DNA of 64,000 nt from Streptomyces albofaciens JCM 4342. GTDB taxonomy: Bacteria > Actinomycetota > Actinomycetes > Streptomycetales > Streptomycetaceae. The stretch lies in assembly GCF_008634025.1 (NCBI RefSeq), contig NZ_PDCM01000002.1, forward strand, positions 2,753,001 to 2,817,000, in the 5' to 3' direction. Below are positions 8,129-17,435 of this stretch, piece by piece; position 1 is the first letter of the stretch, and the number at the start of each line of letters is the position of its first letter. The translations under genes and the position numbers were made by a program. The notes below the pieces were generated by a model. That model was not told the origin of the DNA. It saw only the letters and a program-made list of their open reading frames with translations, and ran no database searches.

Positions 8129-11100
8129 CTACCCCGCCGACAGCTCCGTCGGCGACTCCGCCGGGGCGAACAACCGCAGCCGGTGGGCCATCGCGCCCGC
8201 CTCGCCGCGGCCGGAGACGCCCAGCTTGGCCAGGATGTTGGAGACGTGGACGCTGGCCGTCTTGGGCGAGATGAACAGCTCGTCGGCTATCTGGCGGTTG
8301 CTGCGCCCGGCCGCGACCAGGCGCAGGACGTCGCGCTCGCGCGGGGTCAGGCCGAACGTCTCGGCGGGCGGTGTGACGGCGGCCCGCTCCTCCGTGGGCC
8401 GCGCGGCATCCGGCTCCGGCCGCCCCGCCAGGGGTATTCGGGCGCGCTGGGCGAGCCGTTCGATCCCGTCGGTGAGCGACCGGGCGCCCATCCCGCCGGC
8501 TGCGTCGCGGGCCTGGACGAGCAGCAGCGCGGCGGCCTCGCGCGGCGTGCGGCCCTTCAGCCCGGCCGTTGCCCGCGCGGCGTCGTGGAGCAGCGCCTCG
8601 GCCCAGCGGTAGGCGGCCACGGCGAGTTCCCACGGGCGCTCCACCTGCTCGAAGGCGGCCACCGTGGCGGCCCAGGCGTCCGGTGCCGGGCGGCCGGCGG
8701 CGCGCAGCAGCTCGGCCTCCACGGCGCTGCCGTACGCCACCCAGACGGGTGATACGGCGGGCGTGCCCTTCGCGGCCTGCCGGATGCGCGCGAGGGTGGC
8801 GGGCCGCCCCGGCTCGGCGGCGGGCAGACCGCGCAACTCCGACTCGGTGGTGGCCGCCGCCCACAGCAGCGGCCAGACATACCGCTGGGTGCCGGGCGGA
8901 AAACCGGTTTCCAGGGCCTGCCGGAGGATGTCGCGTACGTCCGCGACGCGGCCCCGGGCGGCGGCGATCTCCAGGGCGTACCGGGTGAGGGGGAGGGAGT
9001 GCTGCGGCTGGAGGTCGTGGGTGCCGTAGTGCTCCCGGGCGACGGCCAGATGCCGTTCCGCGCGGTCCACGTCGCCCTCCTTCAGGGCGAGGTCCGCGAG
9101 GCGGTTGGTGGCCAGGGCGCGGGAACGGGCGCTCAGCGAGCGGCGGCGGGCGGCCAGGGCCGCTTCCCGCGCCTGCTCCCAGCGGCCCAGTGACTGGAGC
9201 GACTCGGCGCGGTTCCCGCTGACCCAGCTCGTGCTCTCCTTCAGGCCGTAGTGCTCGGTGAGGGCGAGGCCCCGGTCCGCCACCTCGACGGCTTCCGCGG
9301 AGCGGCCCACGCCTTCCAGTGCCGAGGAGAGGTTGATGTGCCCGCGGGCGACCACCGAGGAGCAGCCGCGGGCCACCGCCCGCTCCAGGACGGCGCGCAG
9401 CTGCTCCAGTCCGCCCTCCACATCGCCCGAGTCGACCCGCAGGCCGGCCAGGGTGACCAGCGAATTCAGCTCCTGCTCCGTGTCGCCGACGAGCCGGGCC
9501 AGCTCCACGGCGCGCTCGGCCGTGGCGAAGCTCTCGGAGCCGGGGGTGTGCAGCATCGCCCAGGACGCGGACTGGGCGAGCACGGCGGCGTGCACCGAGG
9601 ACGGCGGCAGGCCGCGCACCAGCTCCTGGGCACGGGCCAGTTCGGTCCAGCCGTCGCCGCGGCCGGTGCCCTGCACGAGGCGGGAGCGCTGGAGCAGGAA
9701 CCACGCCGTGCGCAGCGGGTCCTTCTCCGCGTCGAGGGAGCGCAGGGCGCGCTTGGTGATCGTGAAGGCGCGCTCGGTGTCCCCGGACAGGCGCGCGGCC
9801 ACCGCGATCTCGGCGAGCAGATCCATGAAGTGCAGCGCGTCATCGTCGCAGCCGCAGGCCGGGTACGCCTCGGCGTAGTCCGCCGGGCGCACGGCGCGGC
9901 GGACCTCCTTGGGCGCGTCGTCCCACAGCTCCAGTGCGCGGTCCAGCAGCCGCAGTTGCTCGGTGTGGGCGTGGCGGCGGCGGGCCTGGACGGAGGCGGC
10001 GAGGACGGCGGGCAGCGCCTTGGCCGGGTCGTGGGCGTGGTACCAGTAGCTGGCCAGGCGGGCGGCGCAGGTGTCGGCGCGGACCAGCGAGGGGTTGGCC
10101 TCCAGGGCTTCGCCGTACCTGCGGTTGAGGCGGGTGCGCTCGCCGGGCAGCAGGTCGTCGACGACGGCCTCGCGGACCAGGGCGTGCCGGAAACGGTAGC
10201 CCGTGCCGTCCCGGTCGGGCACCAGGGTGTTGCTGCCGACGGCCGCCCGCAGCGCCTCGATGAGGTCGTCCTCGGGCAGGCCGCAGACGGCGGCGAGCAG
10301 TTCGTGTTCGACCGTGGAGCCGCCCTCGGCGGCCACCCGCACGACCCGCTGGGCGTCCTCGGGCAGCGCCTCGACCCGGACGAGCAGCAGGTCGCGCAGC
10401 GGGTCGCTGAGGCCGGTCAGACAGCCGTCCCCGATGCCGCGGGCCAGCTCCTCCACGAAGAAGGCGTTCCCCTCGGAGCGCTCGAAGACCCGGTCGACCA
10501 GGGCCTCGTCGGGGTCGCGGCCGGTGATGCCGGCGATCTGGGTGCGCACCTCGGAGCGGTTGAAGCGGGCCAGTTCGACGCGGTGGATCGTACGCATACG
10601 GTCGATCTCGGCCAGGAAGGGGCGCAGCGGGTGGCGGCGGTGGATGTCGTCGGAGCGGTAGGTGGCGACGAGGAGGATGCCGGCGTCGTTCAGGGCGCGC
10701 AGCAGGTAGGAGAACAGCTCCCGGGTGGAGCGGTCGGCCCAGTGCAGGTCTTCGATGACGACGGCGAGCGGGCGGTGGGCGGCCAGGCGCTCCAGGAGCC
10801 GGGCGGTCAGCTCGAAGAGGCGGGCCCGGCCCTGCTCGTCGTCGTGCGCCTCGCGGGCGGGCTCGCCCAGCTCGGGCAGGATGCGGGCCAGTTCGCCCTC
10901 CTGGCCGGAGACGGCGGCGGCCAGTTCCCCGGGCAGCTGGGCGTTGAGCAGGTGCAGGACCGCGGAGAACGGGGCGAACGGCAGGCCCTCGGAGCCGATC
11001 TCGATGCAGCCGCCGATCGCGACCAGGACGCCGTCGGCCCGCGCGGCGCACGCGAACTCCTCGATGAGCCGGGTCTTGCCGACCCCCGCCTCGCCGCCGA

Positions 11101-11263
11101 TGAGCAGCGCCCGGGGCTCGCCCGACTCCTTGATGCGGGCGAGAGCGCCGCGCAGTGTGCCTAGCTCACTGCCGCGGCCGACGAACACCGGACTGACGGA
11201 CCTGGTTTCCACGCCGCTGAGCATCGCACAGGGGTCTGACAACGCGGCAGTGGTCATGGTCAC
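8129..11263 (-). CDS. LAL-type transcriptional regulator (AAA ATPase plus LuxR HTH)
   Basis: A 1044-residue regulator of the large ATP-binding LuxR (LAL, MalT-like) family. VFVGRGSELGTLRGAL starts the ATPase, and Walker A GGEAGVGKTR lies at about residues 53-62. A Walker B-like VVIEDLHWADRST follows, then a long helical, TPR-like middle. The C-terminal LuxR helix-turn-helix is at about 971-1035 (LTPRERDVLRLVAAGRSN, then ISPKTASVHVSNILAKLG). Known members respond to an inducer through the helical region and activate transcription with ATP bound. I chose GTG 11263 because GGGAG lies nine bases upstream; ATG 11257 is the alternative. The 59-aa gene upstream is on the same strand with a 75-base gap. 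The target genes are unknown. Confidence 0.9.
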   Translation of the reverse strand: MTMTTAALSDPCAMLSGVETRSVSPVFVGRGSELGTLRGALARIKESGEPRALLIGGEAGVGKTRLIEEFACAARADGVLVAIGGCIEIGSEGLPFAPFSAVLHLLNAQLPGELAAAVSGQEGELARILPELGEPAREAHDDEQGRARLFELTARLLERLAAHRPLAVVIEDLHWADRSTRELFSYLLRALNDAGILLVATYRSDDIHRRHPLRPFLAEIDRMRTIHRVELARFNRSEVRTQIAGITGRDPDEALVDRVFERSEGNAFFVEELARGIGDGCLTGLSDPLRDLLLVRVEALPEDAQRVVRVAAEGGSTVEHELLAAVCGLPEDDLIEALRAAVGSNTLVPDRDGTGYRFRHALVREAVVDDLLPGERTRLNRRYGEALEANPSLVRADTCAARLASYWYHAHDPAKALPAVLAASVQARRRHAHTEQLRLLDRALELWDDAPKEVRRAVRPADYAEAYPACGCDDDALHFMDLLAEIAVAARLSGDTERAFTITKRALRSLDAEKDPLRTAWFLLQRSRLVQGTGRGDGWTELARAQELVRGLPPSSVHAAVLAQSASWAMLHTPGSESFATAERAVELARLVGDTEQELNSLVTLAGLRVDSGDVEGGLEQLRAVLERAVARGCSSVVARGHINLSSALEGVGRSAEAVEVADRGLALTEHYGLKESTSWVSGNRAESLQSLGRWEQAREAALAARRRSLSARSRALATNRLADLALKEGDVDRAERHLAVAREHYGTHDLQPQHSLPLTRYALEIAAARGRVADVRDILRQALETGFPPGTQRYVWPLLWAAATTESELRGLPAAEPGRPATLARIRQAAKGTPAVSPVWVAYGSAVEAELLRAAGRPAPDAWAATVAAFEQVERPWELAVAAYRWAEALLHDAARATAGLKGRTPREAAALLLVQARDAAGGMGARSLTDGIERLAQRARIPLAGRPEPDAARPTEERAAVTPPAETFGLTPRERDVLRLVAAGRSNRQIADELFISPKTASVHVSNILAKLGVSGRGEAGAMAHRLRLFAPAESPTELSAG

Positions 11264-11338
11264 GCGAGACGGCTCCCGGGGCCCCGGTCGGGCCACGGGA
11301 GCCGTGTCGGTCGAACGGCTCACCGGCCGGCCCGCCGG

Positions 11339-11518
11339 TCAGGCGGCCCTGGTGAACCGGTCGGGCGAGCCACTCACCCGCCTTTCCGGGCCGTCGGCCC
11401 CGGAGCCGCCCCGGCGCGCGCGGCGGGCCTTGCGGGCCTCGTTGGCAAGTCGCTCGCGGTCGGCCTGGCGCCGCAGTTCCTCGTAGCGGGCGCGGAGTTC
11501 GAGTTCCCCGTAGAACAT
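11339..11518 (-). CDS. Small basic protein of unknown function (59 aa)
   Basis: An ATG at 11518 with GGGAG six bases upstream opens a 59-codon frame starting MFYGELELRARYEELRRQ. The first half is a charged, probably helical segment (YEELRRQADRERLANEARK), followed by an Arg-rich stretch (ARRARRGG) and a Gly/Ser/Pro tail. It lies directly upstream of the LAL regulator gene on the same strand, so the two may be co-transcribed. I do not recognise a family. The strong ribosome site makes translation likely. Confidence 0.6.
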   Translation of the reverse strand: MFYGELELRARYEELRRQADRERLANEARKARRARRGGSGADGPERRVSGSPDRFTRAA

Positions 11519-11550
11519 GGTGTGCTCCCTGGTTCCGGCGTGGGCACGGT

Positions 11551-11569
11551 GACACCTGAGGGCGGTGTC
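11551..11569. promoter_or_regulatory. Inverted repeat upstream of the 59-aa gene
   Basis: GACACC (551-556 of 11 kb) and GGTGTC (564-569) form six-base arms about 32 bases ahead of the ATG at 11518. The position suits an operator for the small gene and the LAL regulator behind it. No binding protein can be named. The rest of the 226-base gap up to 11744 shows no gene. Confidence 0.3.
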
Positions 11570-11744
11570 CTGTTGACGTGCTCCAGCCTGCTCGCCCAGA
11601 GGGGCGCGCCACATCGGGCAGGTTCCCGATCTTGGGGAGTACGGGGGCCTTAGCCGCGCGGGGCCCCGGAGCGGCGGATCCTTAGGCGGCCGCTCACGGC
11701 CTTAGGGAATGCCGGGTTCCGGGGCCCGCCGAGGCGTCGGTACC

Positions 11745-12386
11745 TCAGGACCCGGAGGCCCCGGCCCCGCCGCTCTTGGGCAGCGTGGGCAGGCTCGCGA
11801 ACAAGTCGAAGTACATGCCCGCGGAGACGATGATCCCCAGCACGCCGAGGGCGATTCCGCCCCAGGCCACGGCCCGTACCCAGGCCGGGCGGGTACGGGT
11901 GAGGACCAGGCCCGCGACCACCACGGCGAGCAGCGCGAACAGGCCGTTCACCAGGGCGTGGGTGTGCCAGGGGGCGCCGTAGACGGTGCCGATCTGGTCG
12001 GTGGCCTTGCCGGTCTGGAGCTTGATCTGGCCGAGCAGCGTCTGGCGCTCGGCCAGGACCGTGCCCATCCAGGTGCCGGTGAGCGAGGCCAGGCCCAGCC
12101 CGGCGGCGACGACGGCGCCGGCGCCGGACGCCACCGAGCCGGTCGCGGTGGCGGCGGCCGGCGGCGCGTCCGCCTCGGCGTCCTCGGTGTCTTCCCGGTC
12201 CTCGTCGGCGGCGTCGGTGCCGCGCGGGGCGTCCTCGTCGACCGTGGCGCCGGCGGGCGGCTCCCCGTCCGTCTTCCCGGCCCCGGGAGCCTCGGACGTG
12301 CCGGTGGCCTCCGTCGTACCGGGGGCCTCGGCGGCCTCGGCCGCCTTCGTGTCGTCGGTGCGCGCTTCGGTCTTCGTCGTGTCCAT
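11745..12386 (-). CDS. Integral membrane protein with acidic N-terminal tail
   Basis: A 213-residue protein. Residues 1-90 are a Thr/Glu/Ala/Asp-rich, low-complexity acidic segment (TEATGTSEAPGAGKTDGEPP, DEDREDTEDAEAD). The C-terminal half has three hydrophobic segments: ASGAGAVVAAGLGLASLTG, ALVNGLFALLAVVVAGLVL and VAWGGIALGVLGIIVSAGMY. The ATG at 12386 is the natural start. It lies downstream of the MMPL exporter on the same strand with a 131-base gap. No family is recognised. The acidic tail would face the cytoplasm if the usual positive-inside rule holds for the Arg-containing loop. Confidence 0.75.
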   Translation of the reverse strand: MDTTKTEARTDDTKAAEAAEAPGTTEATGTSEAPGAGKTDGEPPAGATVDEDAPRGTDAADEDREDTEDAEADAPPAAATATGSVASGAGAVVAAGLGLASLTGTWMGTVLAERQTLLGQIKLQTGKATDQIGTVYGAPWHTHALVNGLFALLAVVVAGLVLTRTRPAWVRAVAWGGIALGVLGIIVSAGMYFDLFASLPTLPKSGGAGASGS

Positions 12387-12517
12387 GGGCGCGACCGTAG
12401 GTGCCGCGTCTGAGAGACCTATGAGAACGCCCGTGACGCGGGGGAAACCGGCCACACCGGTGGACGTACGAGCCGTCCGGGACTGCGCGGCCGGCCCGCC
12501 CGGCCCGGGACCGCCCG

Positions 12518-14788
12518 TCAGCGCCGTACCAGCCCTTCGCCGCCCTGCCGCTGTCCCGGGACGGCAAGCGGAACCGCAACCGGAACCGCCGGCCCGTCCG
12601 CCCCGGTGCCCGGCACCGGCCCGCGGTCCGGCGCTGCTTCCGGCGGCTCGATGCTGATCCGCGGCAGCCGCCGCTCCAGCCACCCCGGCAGCCACCAGTT
12701 CGCGCCGCCGAGCAGGTGCATCAGGGCGGGGACGAGCAGGGTGCGCAGGACGAAGGCGTCCAGGGCGACGGCGGCGGCCAGGCCGATGCCGAACATCGCG
12801 ACGATGCGGTCGCCGCTGAGCACGAACGCCGCGAAGACCGCGATCATGATGACCGCCGCCGAGTTGATCACCCGGCCGGTCTCGGCCAGCCCGACCCGTA
12901 CGGCGCGGCGGTTGTCGCCGGTGCGCCGCCACTCCTCGTACATCCGGCTGACCAGGAAGACCTGGTAGTCCATGGAGAGCCCGAACAGCACGGACACCAT
13001 GATCACCGGCAGGAACGGCTCGATCGGGCCCGCGCTGCCCAGCCCGAGCGGTTCGCTCCCCCACCCCCACTGGAAGACCGCCACCACGATCCCGAACGAG
13101 GACGCGACGGCCGCGACGTTCATCGCGGCGGCCTTCAGCGGTATGCCGATGCTGCGGAAGGCGAGGAGCAGCAGGACGCAGCCCAGGCCGATGACGGTGC
13201 CCACGAAGAGCGGCAGTTTGCCCACGATGACGGCGGCGAAGTCGTCGTAGCTCGCGGTCACCCCGCCCACGTGGACCTGCATGCCGGTGCCCTCGGCGGC
13301 CTTCGGCAGCACCTCGTCGCGCAGCCGTTCCACCAGGTCGGAGGTCTGCCGGGACTGCGGGGAGCCGTCCGGTACGACCGTGATCACGCCGGTGCTGCCA
13401 CTGCCGTCGAACTCCGGGCCCTGTACCTGCGCCACACCCGGGGTGCTGCGCAGTTCGGCCGGCAGCCGGTCGAAGGCGAGCCGGTCCTTGGCCCCGTCGA
13501 GGTCGCCGACCAGGGACAGCGGCCCGTTGGAGCCCGGCCCGAAGCCCTTGGCGAGCAGGTCGTACGCCTGGCGGGTGGTGCTGGTGGCGGGGTTGTTGCC
13601 CTGGTCGGAGGTGCCCAGGTGCAGGGAGAGCGTGGGCAGTGCCAGCAGCAGCATGAGGGCTGCGGCGGCCGCCCCCAGAAGCTTGGGATGACGTTCGACG
13701 AAGCCGGACCAGCGCGCGGCGAAACCGGCGGGCGGCTCGGGAAGGGGCCCCTCGGCGGCCAGCCGCCGCCGTTCGCGCCGGCTCAGCGCCCGCTCCCCGA
13801 TCACGCCGAGCAGCGCCGGGAGCAGGGTGATCGAGGCGGCGACGGTCAGGACGACGGTGAGCGAGGCGGCGAGGGCGACACCGTTGAGGAAGCCGAGCCG
13901 CAGCACGAACATGCCGAGCAGGGCGATGCAGACGGTGGCCCCGGCGAAGACCACCGCACGCCCGGAGACGCTGACCGCGCGCTCGGCGGCCTCCCGTACG
14001 GAGAGGCCGGATTTCAGCCCTCTGCGGTGCCGGGTCACGATGAAAAGCGCGTAGTCGATGCCGACCCCGAGGCCGACGAGCATGCCCAGCATCGGGGCGA
14101 AGTCGGCCACCGTCATGGCGTGGCCGAGCAGCGCGATGCCCGCCGAGGCGGTGCCCACGCTCACCACCGCCGTGACCAGCGGCAGGAGGGTGGCGGCGAG
14201 CGATCCGAAGGCGAGGAAGAGGACGACTCCGGCGGCCGCGAGGCCGATCGCCTCGGCGAGGTGCGTCCCCGAGGACTCGGTGACCGCGATGTCCGCGCCG
14301 CCCAGCTCCACCTGGAGTCCGTCGCCCGCGGCGGCCCTGGCGGTGTCCACGACGCGCTGGACCTGCGCCTTGTCCAGGTCCCCGGAGCCGTTGGCGGGGG
14401 CGTCGAAGGACAGCTCCGCGTAGGCGGTGTGCCCGTCCCGGCTGATCTGGCCCGCGCCCTGGGGGCCGTACGGGCTCTGCACGGACGCGACCCCGGGCAT
14501 CCGGGCGATCGTGTCGAGGGTCTGCTGGAGGTCTTTCTGCACGGCGCCCGCGCGGACGGTGCCGGACGCGGTGTGCCACACGATGGTGTCGCCGCCCCGG
14601 GCCTGGTCCGGGAACGCCCGCGCCAGCAGGGCTCCGGCCTGCCCGGATTCGGTCCCGGGGACGTCGTAGCGGTCGGAGTAGGCGGAGCCGGCGGTCCCGG
14701 CCGCGGCGGCGGCTCCCGCGAAGGCGGCGAGCCAGAGCACGATCACGACGATGCGGCGCCGCAGGCACCACCGGGTCAGTGCGGTCAT
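12518..14788 (-). CDS. MMPL family (RND-type) transporter
   Basis: A 756-residue membrane protein of the MmpL/ActII-ORF3 branch of the RND superfamily. It begins MTALTRWCLRRRIVVIVLWL (first membrane helix), followed by a large extracytoplasmic loop, then the first transmembrane block (IGLAAAGVVLFLAFGSL, MLGMLVGLGVGIDYALFIVT). GxGxDYALF is the typical family signature. A second loop and second block follow, with VLFGLSMDYQVFLVSRMYEE repeating the signature. The C terminus after helix 12 is a short Arg/Pro tail. Members export lipids or secondary metabolites using the proton gradient. No cargo gene is adjacent, although a secreted phospholipase C lies upstream on the same strand. Confidence 0.92.
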   Translation of the reverse strand: MTALTRWCLRRRIVVIVLWLAAFAGAAAAAGTAGSAYSDRYDVPGTESGQAGALLARAFPDQARGGDTIVWHTASGTVRAGAVQKDLQQTLDTIARMPGVASVQSPYGPQGAGQISRDGHTAYAELSFDAPANGSGDLDKAQVQRVVDTARAAAGDGLQVELGGADIAVTESSGTHLAEAIGLAAAGVVLFLAFGSLAATLLPLVTAVVSVGTASAGIALLGHAMTVADFAPMLGMLVGLGVGIDYALFIVTRHRRGLKSGLSVREAAERAVSVSGRAVVFAGATVCIALLGMFVLRLGFLNGVALAASLTVVLTVAASITLLPALLGVIGERALSRRERRRLAAEGPLPEPPAGFAARWSGFVERHPKLLGAAAAALMLLLALPTLSLHLGTSDQGNNPATSTTRQAYDLLAKGFGPGSNGPLSLVGDLDGAKDRLAFDRLPAELRSTPGVAQVQGPEFDGSGSTGVITVVPDGSPQSRQTSDLVERLRDEVLPKAAEGTGMQVHVGGVTASYDDFAAVIVGKLPLFVGTVIGLGCVLLLLAFRSIGIPLKAAAMNVAAVASSFGIVVAVFQWGWGSEPLGLGSAGPIEPFLPVIMVSVLFGLSMDYQVFLVSRMYEEWRRTGDNRRAVRVGLAETGRVINSAAVIMIAVFAAFVLSGDRIVAMFGIGLAAAVALDAFVLRTLLVPALMHLLGGANWWLPGWLERRLPRISIEPPEAAPDRGPVPGTGADGPAVPVAVPLAVPGQRQGGEGLVRR

Positions 14789-14950
14789 GGAGCTCTTCGT
14801 CTGCTTCCCGGGTCAGGCGCCGATGTCTCCCGGGATGTACCCGTGGTGCCGAACGCGTAATGGAGGGGGAAGCACGGGACCGCCGCCTGCCGACGAAGGA
14901 GCGACGGGCCCGTACCTCTTGCAGAGTGACAGCAGGAAAAGATCCTTTGA

Positions 14951-14977
14951 CCCTTTTGTGGACTTCCCCACAAAGGG
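14951..14977. other. 27-bp imperfect palindrome / hairpin
   Basis: The arms CCCTTTTGTGG (14951-14961) and CCCACAAAGGG (14967-14977) pair with a single bulged T. This is the only A/T-richer spot in the 340-base gap between the MMPL gene start (14788) and the phospholipase C stop (15129). It could be the phospholipase terminator or an operator for the exporter about 163 bases downstream. The remainder of the gap is the 42-bp repeat listed next and shows no gene. Confidence 0.5.
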
Positions 14978-15025
14978 ACCGGGAAGTGGAACTCCGGCCG
15001 GGGATCACCGGGCGACCGGAAGGCA

Positions 15026-15109
15026 CCCGGTTCCGACCGGGAGGAGCCCGGTCCCGCCCCAGAGGCGCCCGGTTCCGACCGAGAGGGGCCCGGTCCCGCC
15101 CCAGAGGTG
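15026..15109. repeat. Two copies of a 42-bp direct repeat
   Basis: A 42-bp unit starting CCCGGTTCCGACCG occurs at 15026-15067 and 15068-15109 with only a few changes. Each unit is itself made of two similar halves containing CCCGGT. A partial third copy (GTCCGTTCCGCCCG) follows. The array runs to 20 bases before the phospholipase stop codon. Confidence 0.8.
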
Positions 15110-15128
15110 TCCGTTCCGCCCGCTCCGG

Positions 15129-17258
15129 TCAGCCGGTGATCGATTCCTTCCCGTTCTCGATGTGGCCCATGAAGCGGCGGTGGAAGGACGCGTCCTGCGC
15201 GACGGACAGGTCCAGGTCGTACCAGCCGTGCCCGGCCGCCGCGGCGTGCGCGACGGTACGGGTGCTGCCCGCCCGTACGGTGATCGTGCGCGGGGCCGCG
15301 TCGCTGTACGCCAGCGGCTTCAGCGTGAAGGTGAGGTCCGCGTGGCCCTTGTTGACGAGCGTGAGGTGCAGTTCACGGCGGTGCGCGTCCAGGCGGGTGC
15401 CGATCCGGACCTCGGCTGCCGCGCCGGCGGCCGTGCCCGCGTGCTCGCGCCGGAACCCGTTGGGGCCCGTAAGGGTGAATCGGTACGCGCCGTCCTTGAC
15501 CGGCACCTCCCAGTCGGCCCGGCCCAGCACGTCGCGGTGCTGCGGCGTGCCGTACTCCCCCGCGTACGGGTACAGCGCGAAGTGCGCGCTCGCCCGGCCG
15601 GTGTTGCGCACCGCGAGCCGGAAGCGCTTGCCCTGCGCGTCGTAGGCGCCGTCCGCGTCGGGCTGGTACGGCAGCGGACGCGCGGGCCGGGTGCCCTCCT
15701 CCTGGCGCGGCAGCCGCTGCTCGCGCGGCGGGCGCGGGGACCAGCGCCCGCTGAACGGCGGGATCGCGCCGGGCCGCTCCACGGCGGGCTGCCGGCGCCC
15801 GCGCGAGAAGTCGAAGGCAGTGGTGAGATCACCGCAGACGGTGCGCCGCCAGGCGCTGATGTTGGGCTCGCGCACGCCCGTCCAGCGCTCCAGGAAGCGG
15901 ACGATGGAGGTGTGGTCGAAGACCTGCGAGCAGGCGTAGCCGCCCACCGTCCAGGGCGAGATGACCAGCATCGGCACGCGTATCCCGAGCCCGGTCGGCT
16001 TCCCGTCCCAGAACTCGCCCTCCGTGCCCTGCGGAGGCACCGGCGGCGGCACGTGGTCGAAGAAGCCGTCGTTCTCGTCGTACGTGAGGAACAGCGCGGT
16101 GTGCCGCCACACGTCCGGGTTCTTGCCGAGCGCGTCGAGGACCTTGTAGACGATGGTCGCGCTGGCGACCGGTGAGGACGAGCCGGGGTGTTCGGAGTCC
16201 GCGGCGGAGGGGACGATGTAGGACACCTCGGGCAGCTTGCCCGCGGCGACATCGGCGGCGAAGGCGGTGGCCGTGGAACCCGGCTCACCACGGCGCAGCG
16301 CGCGCTCGAAGAGGCTGCGGTCGGCCGCGCTGAGCGCCCGTACGCCCTCGTCCAGCAGTCCTTGCAAGCGCTTGCGCTCCGCTTCCCCGGCCGCCGCCAC
16401 CTCCCCGTAGAACGCGGTCATGTTCTGCACGCCACCGCCCACCTTGGCCAGCGCCTTCTTCATGACGGCCTTGAAGGTGGCGAAGAACTCCAGGTTGTTG
16501 TCGGTGAAGTTGTCCCACTCCTGGTAGACGCGCCAGCTGTGCCCGGCCTTCTCCAGGCGCTCGGCGTACGTGGGCCAGGCGTAGCCGGGGTGGGTGTCCT
16601 CCGCGTAGGCGTCGTTGCCCACCGCGCGCTTGCCGGAGCCCGGCTCGGGCCCGGTCCAGCCGCTGACCAGGTGGTTGCGGTTGGGGCTGGTGGAGGAGTG
16701 GATCGAGGAGTGGTAGGCGTCGCAGACGGTGAAGGTGTCGGCGAGCTCGTAGTGCAGCGGTACGTCCCGGCGGTCGTAGTGGGCCATGGTGGCGGCCGTC
16801 TTGGCGGTCACCCAGTTGTCCATCCACCCGTCGCGCCACGCCTTGGCGCCGCCGGACCAGTCGTGGTTGAGCGCGCCGATGTACTGGAGGTCCTTCTTCT
16901 GGGCCGCCGCGGCCTCGCGTACGGAGAAGGGCAGCACGGTCCCGGTGCCGGCCGCGCCCGACTGCTCGAAGACGCTCCGGCCGTTCGGGAGCCGGACGGC
17001 GTTGCGGTCGGCGTAGCCGCGTACGCCGCGCAGCATGCCGAAGTAATGGTCGAAGGAACGATTCTCCTGCATCAGCACCACGACGTGCCGGATGGCGTCG
17101 AGCCCGCCCCGGCCATGCCCGTGCCCGCGCCCCTCGACGGCCGGTCCGGCGGCCAGCGCCTGCTGCAACGACGGCGGCAGCAACGACGCGGCGGCAGCCG
17201 CACCGGCCGCCGCCGCACCAAGTCCCATGACCCGTCTGCGAGATACCTCGGATGCCAC
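15129..17258 (-). CDS. Phosphocholine-specific phospholipase C, Tat-exported
   Basis: A 709-residue secreted phosphoesterase that splits phosphatidylcholine-type lipids into diacylglycerol and phosphocholine. The N terminus VASEVSRRRVMGLGAAAAG is a twin-arginine signal. The mature enzyme begins near residue 50. HVVVLMQENRSFDHYFGMLRG carries the metal-binding Glu/Asn region of the phosphoesterase (acid phosphatase/PlcC) fold, and further conserved parts are SSTSPNRNHLVSGW and LTYDENDGFFDHVPPP. Two C-terminal beta domains (about 510-700) match the usual bacterial PlcC tail. I chose GTG 17258 because GGGAGG lies just upstream and the Tat motif follows at once; frames starting further upstream add a non-signal-like tail. 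A role in phosphate scavenging is known for the family, but no PHO box was identified. Confidence 0.9.
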   Translation of the reverse strand: MASEVSRRRVMGLGAAAAGAAAAASLLPPSLQQALAAGPAVEGRGHGHGRGGLDAIRHVVVLMQENRSFDHYFGMLRGVRGYADRNAVRLPNGRSVFEQSGAAGTGTVLPFSVREAAAAQKKDLQYIGALNHDWSGGAKAWRDGWMDNWVTAKTAATMAHYDRRDVPLHYELADTFTVCDAYHSSIHSSTSPNRNHLVSGWTGPEPGSGKRAVGNDAYAEDTHPGYAWPTYAERLEKAGHSWRVYQEWDNFTDNNLEFFATFKAVMKKALAKVGGGVQNMTAFYGEVAAAGEAERKRLQGLLDEGVRALSAADRSLFERALRRGEPGSTATAFAADVAAGKLPEVSYIVPSAADSEHPGSSSPVASATIVYKVLDALGKNPDVWRHTALFLTYDENDGFFDHVPPPVPPQGTEGEFWDGKPTGLGIRVPMLVISPWTVGGYACSQVFDHTSIVRFLERWTGVREPNISAWRRTVCGDLTTAFDFSRGRRQPAVERPGAIPPFSGRWSPRPPREQRLPRQEEGTRPARPLPYQPDADGAYDAQGKRFRLAVRNTGRASAHFALYPYAGEYGTPQHRDVLGRADWEVPVKDGAYRFTLTGPNGFRREHAGTAAGAAAEVRIGTRLDAHRRELHLTLVNKGHADLTFTLKPLAYSDAAPRTITVRAGSTRTVAHAAAAGHGWYDLDLSVAQDASFHRRFMGHIENGKESITG

Positions 17259-17435
17259 GCTCGACCTCCCAGTCGACTGCCCACGGTCGGGCAATGGTTC
17301 GCCGCCGGCCCATTGGCGGGGGCGAGCGGGACGGTAGTGGAGCATCGTGGCGTCGGATAGGTATCGGGGTGACAAGTTGGGGAACAGATGGGTCCGGTTC
17401 CGGTTACGGACGTGGCCTCACCCCGCCGTCGGCGC

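Noticed and set aside
8129..11263. The LAL regulator as the activator of a biosynthetic gene cluster in this window
   Set aside because: No polyketide, peptide or terpene synthesis genes are in the window.
12716..14860. A 714-codon plus-strand open frame
   Set aside because: Antisense to the MMPL transporter gene, which has the family signatures.
15026..15109. Possible CRISPR repeats
   Set aside because: The two copies are adjacent, with no unique spacers and no cas genes in the window.
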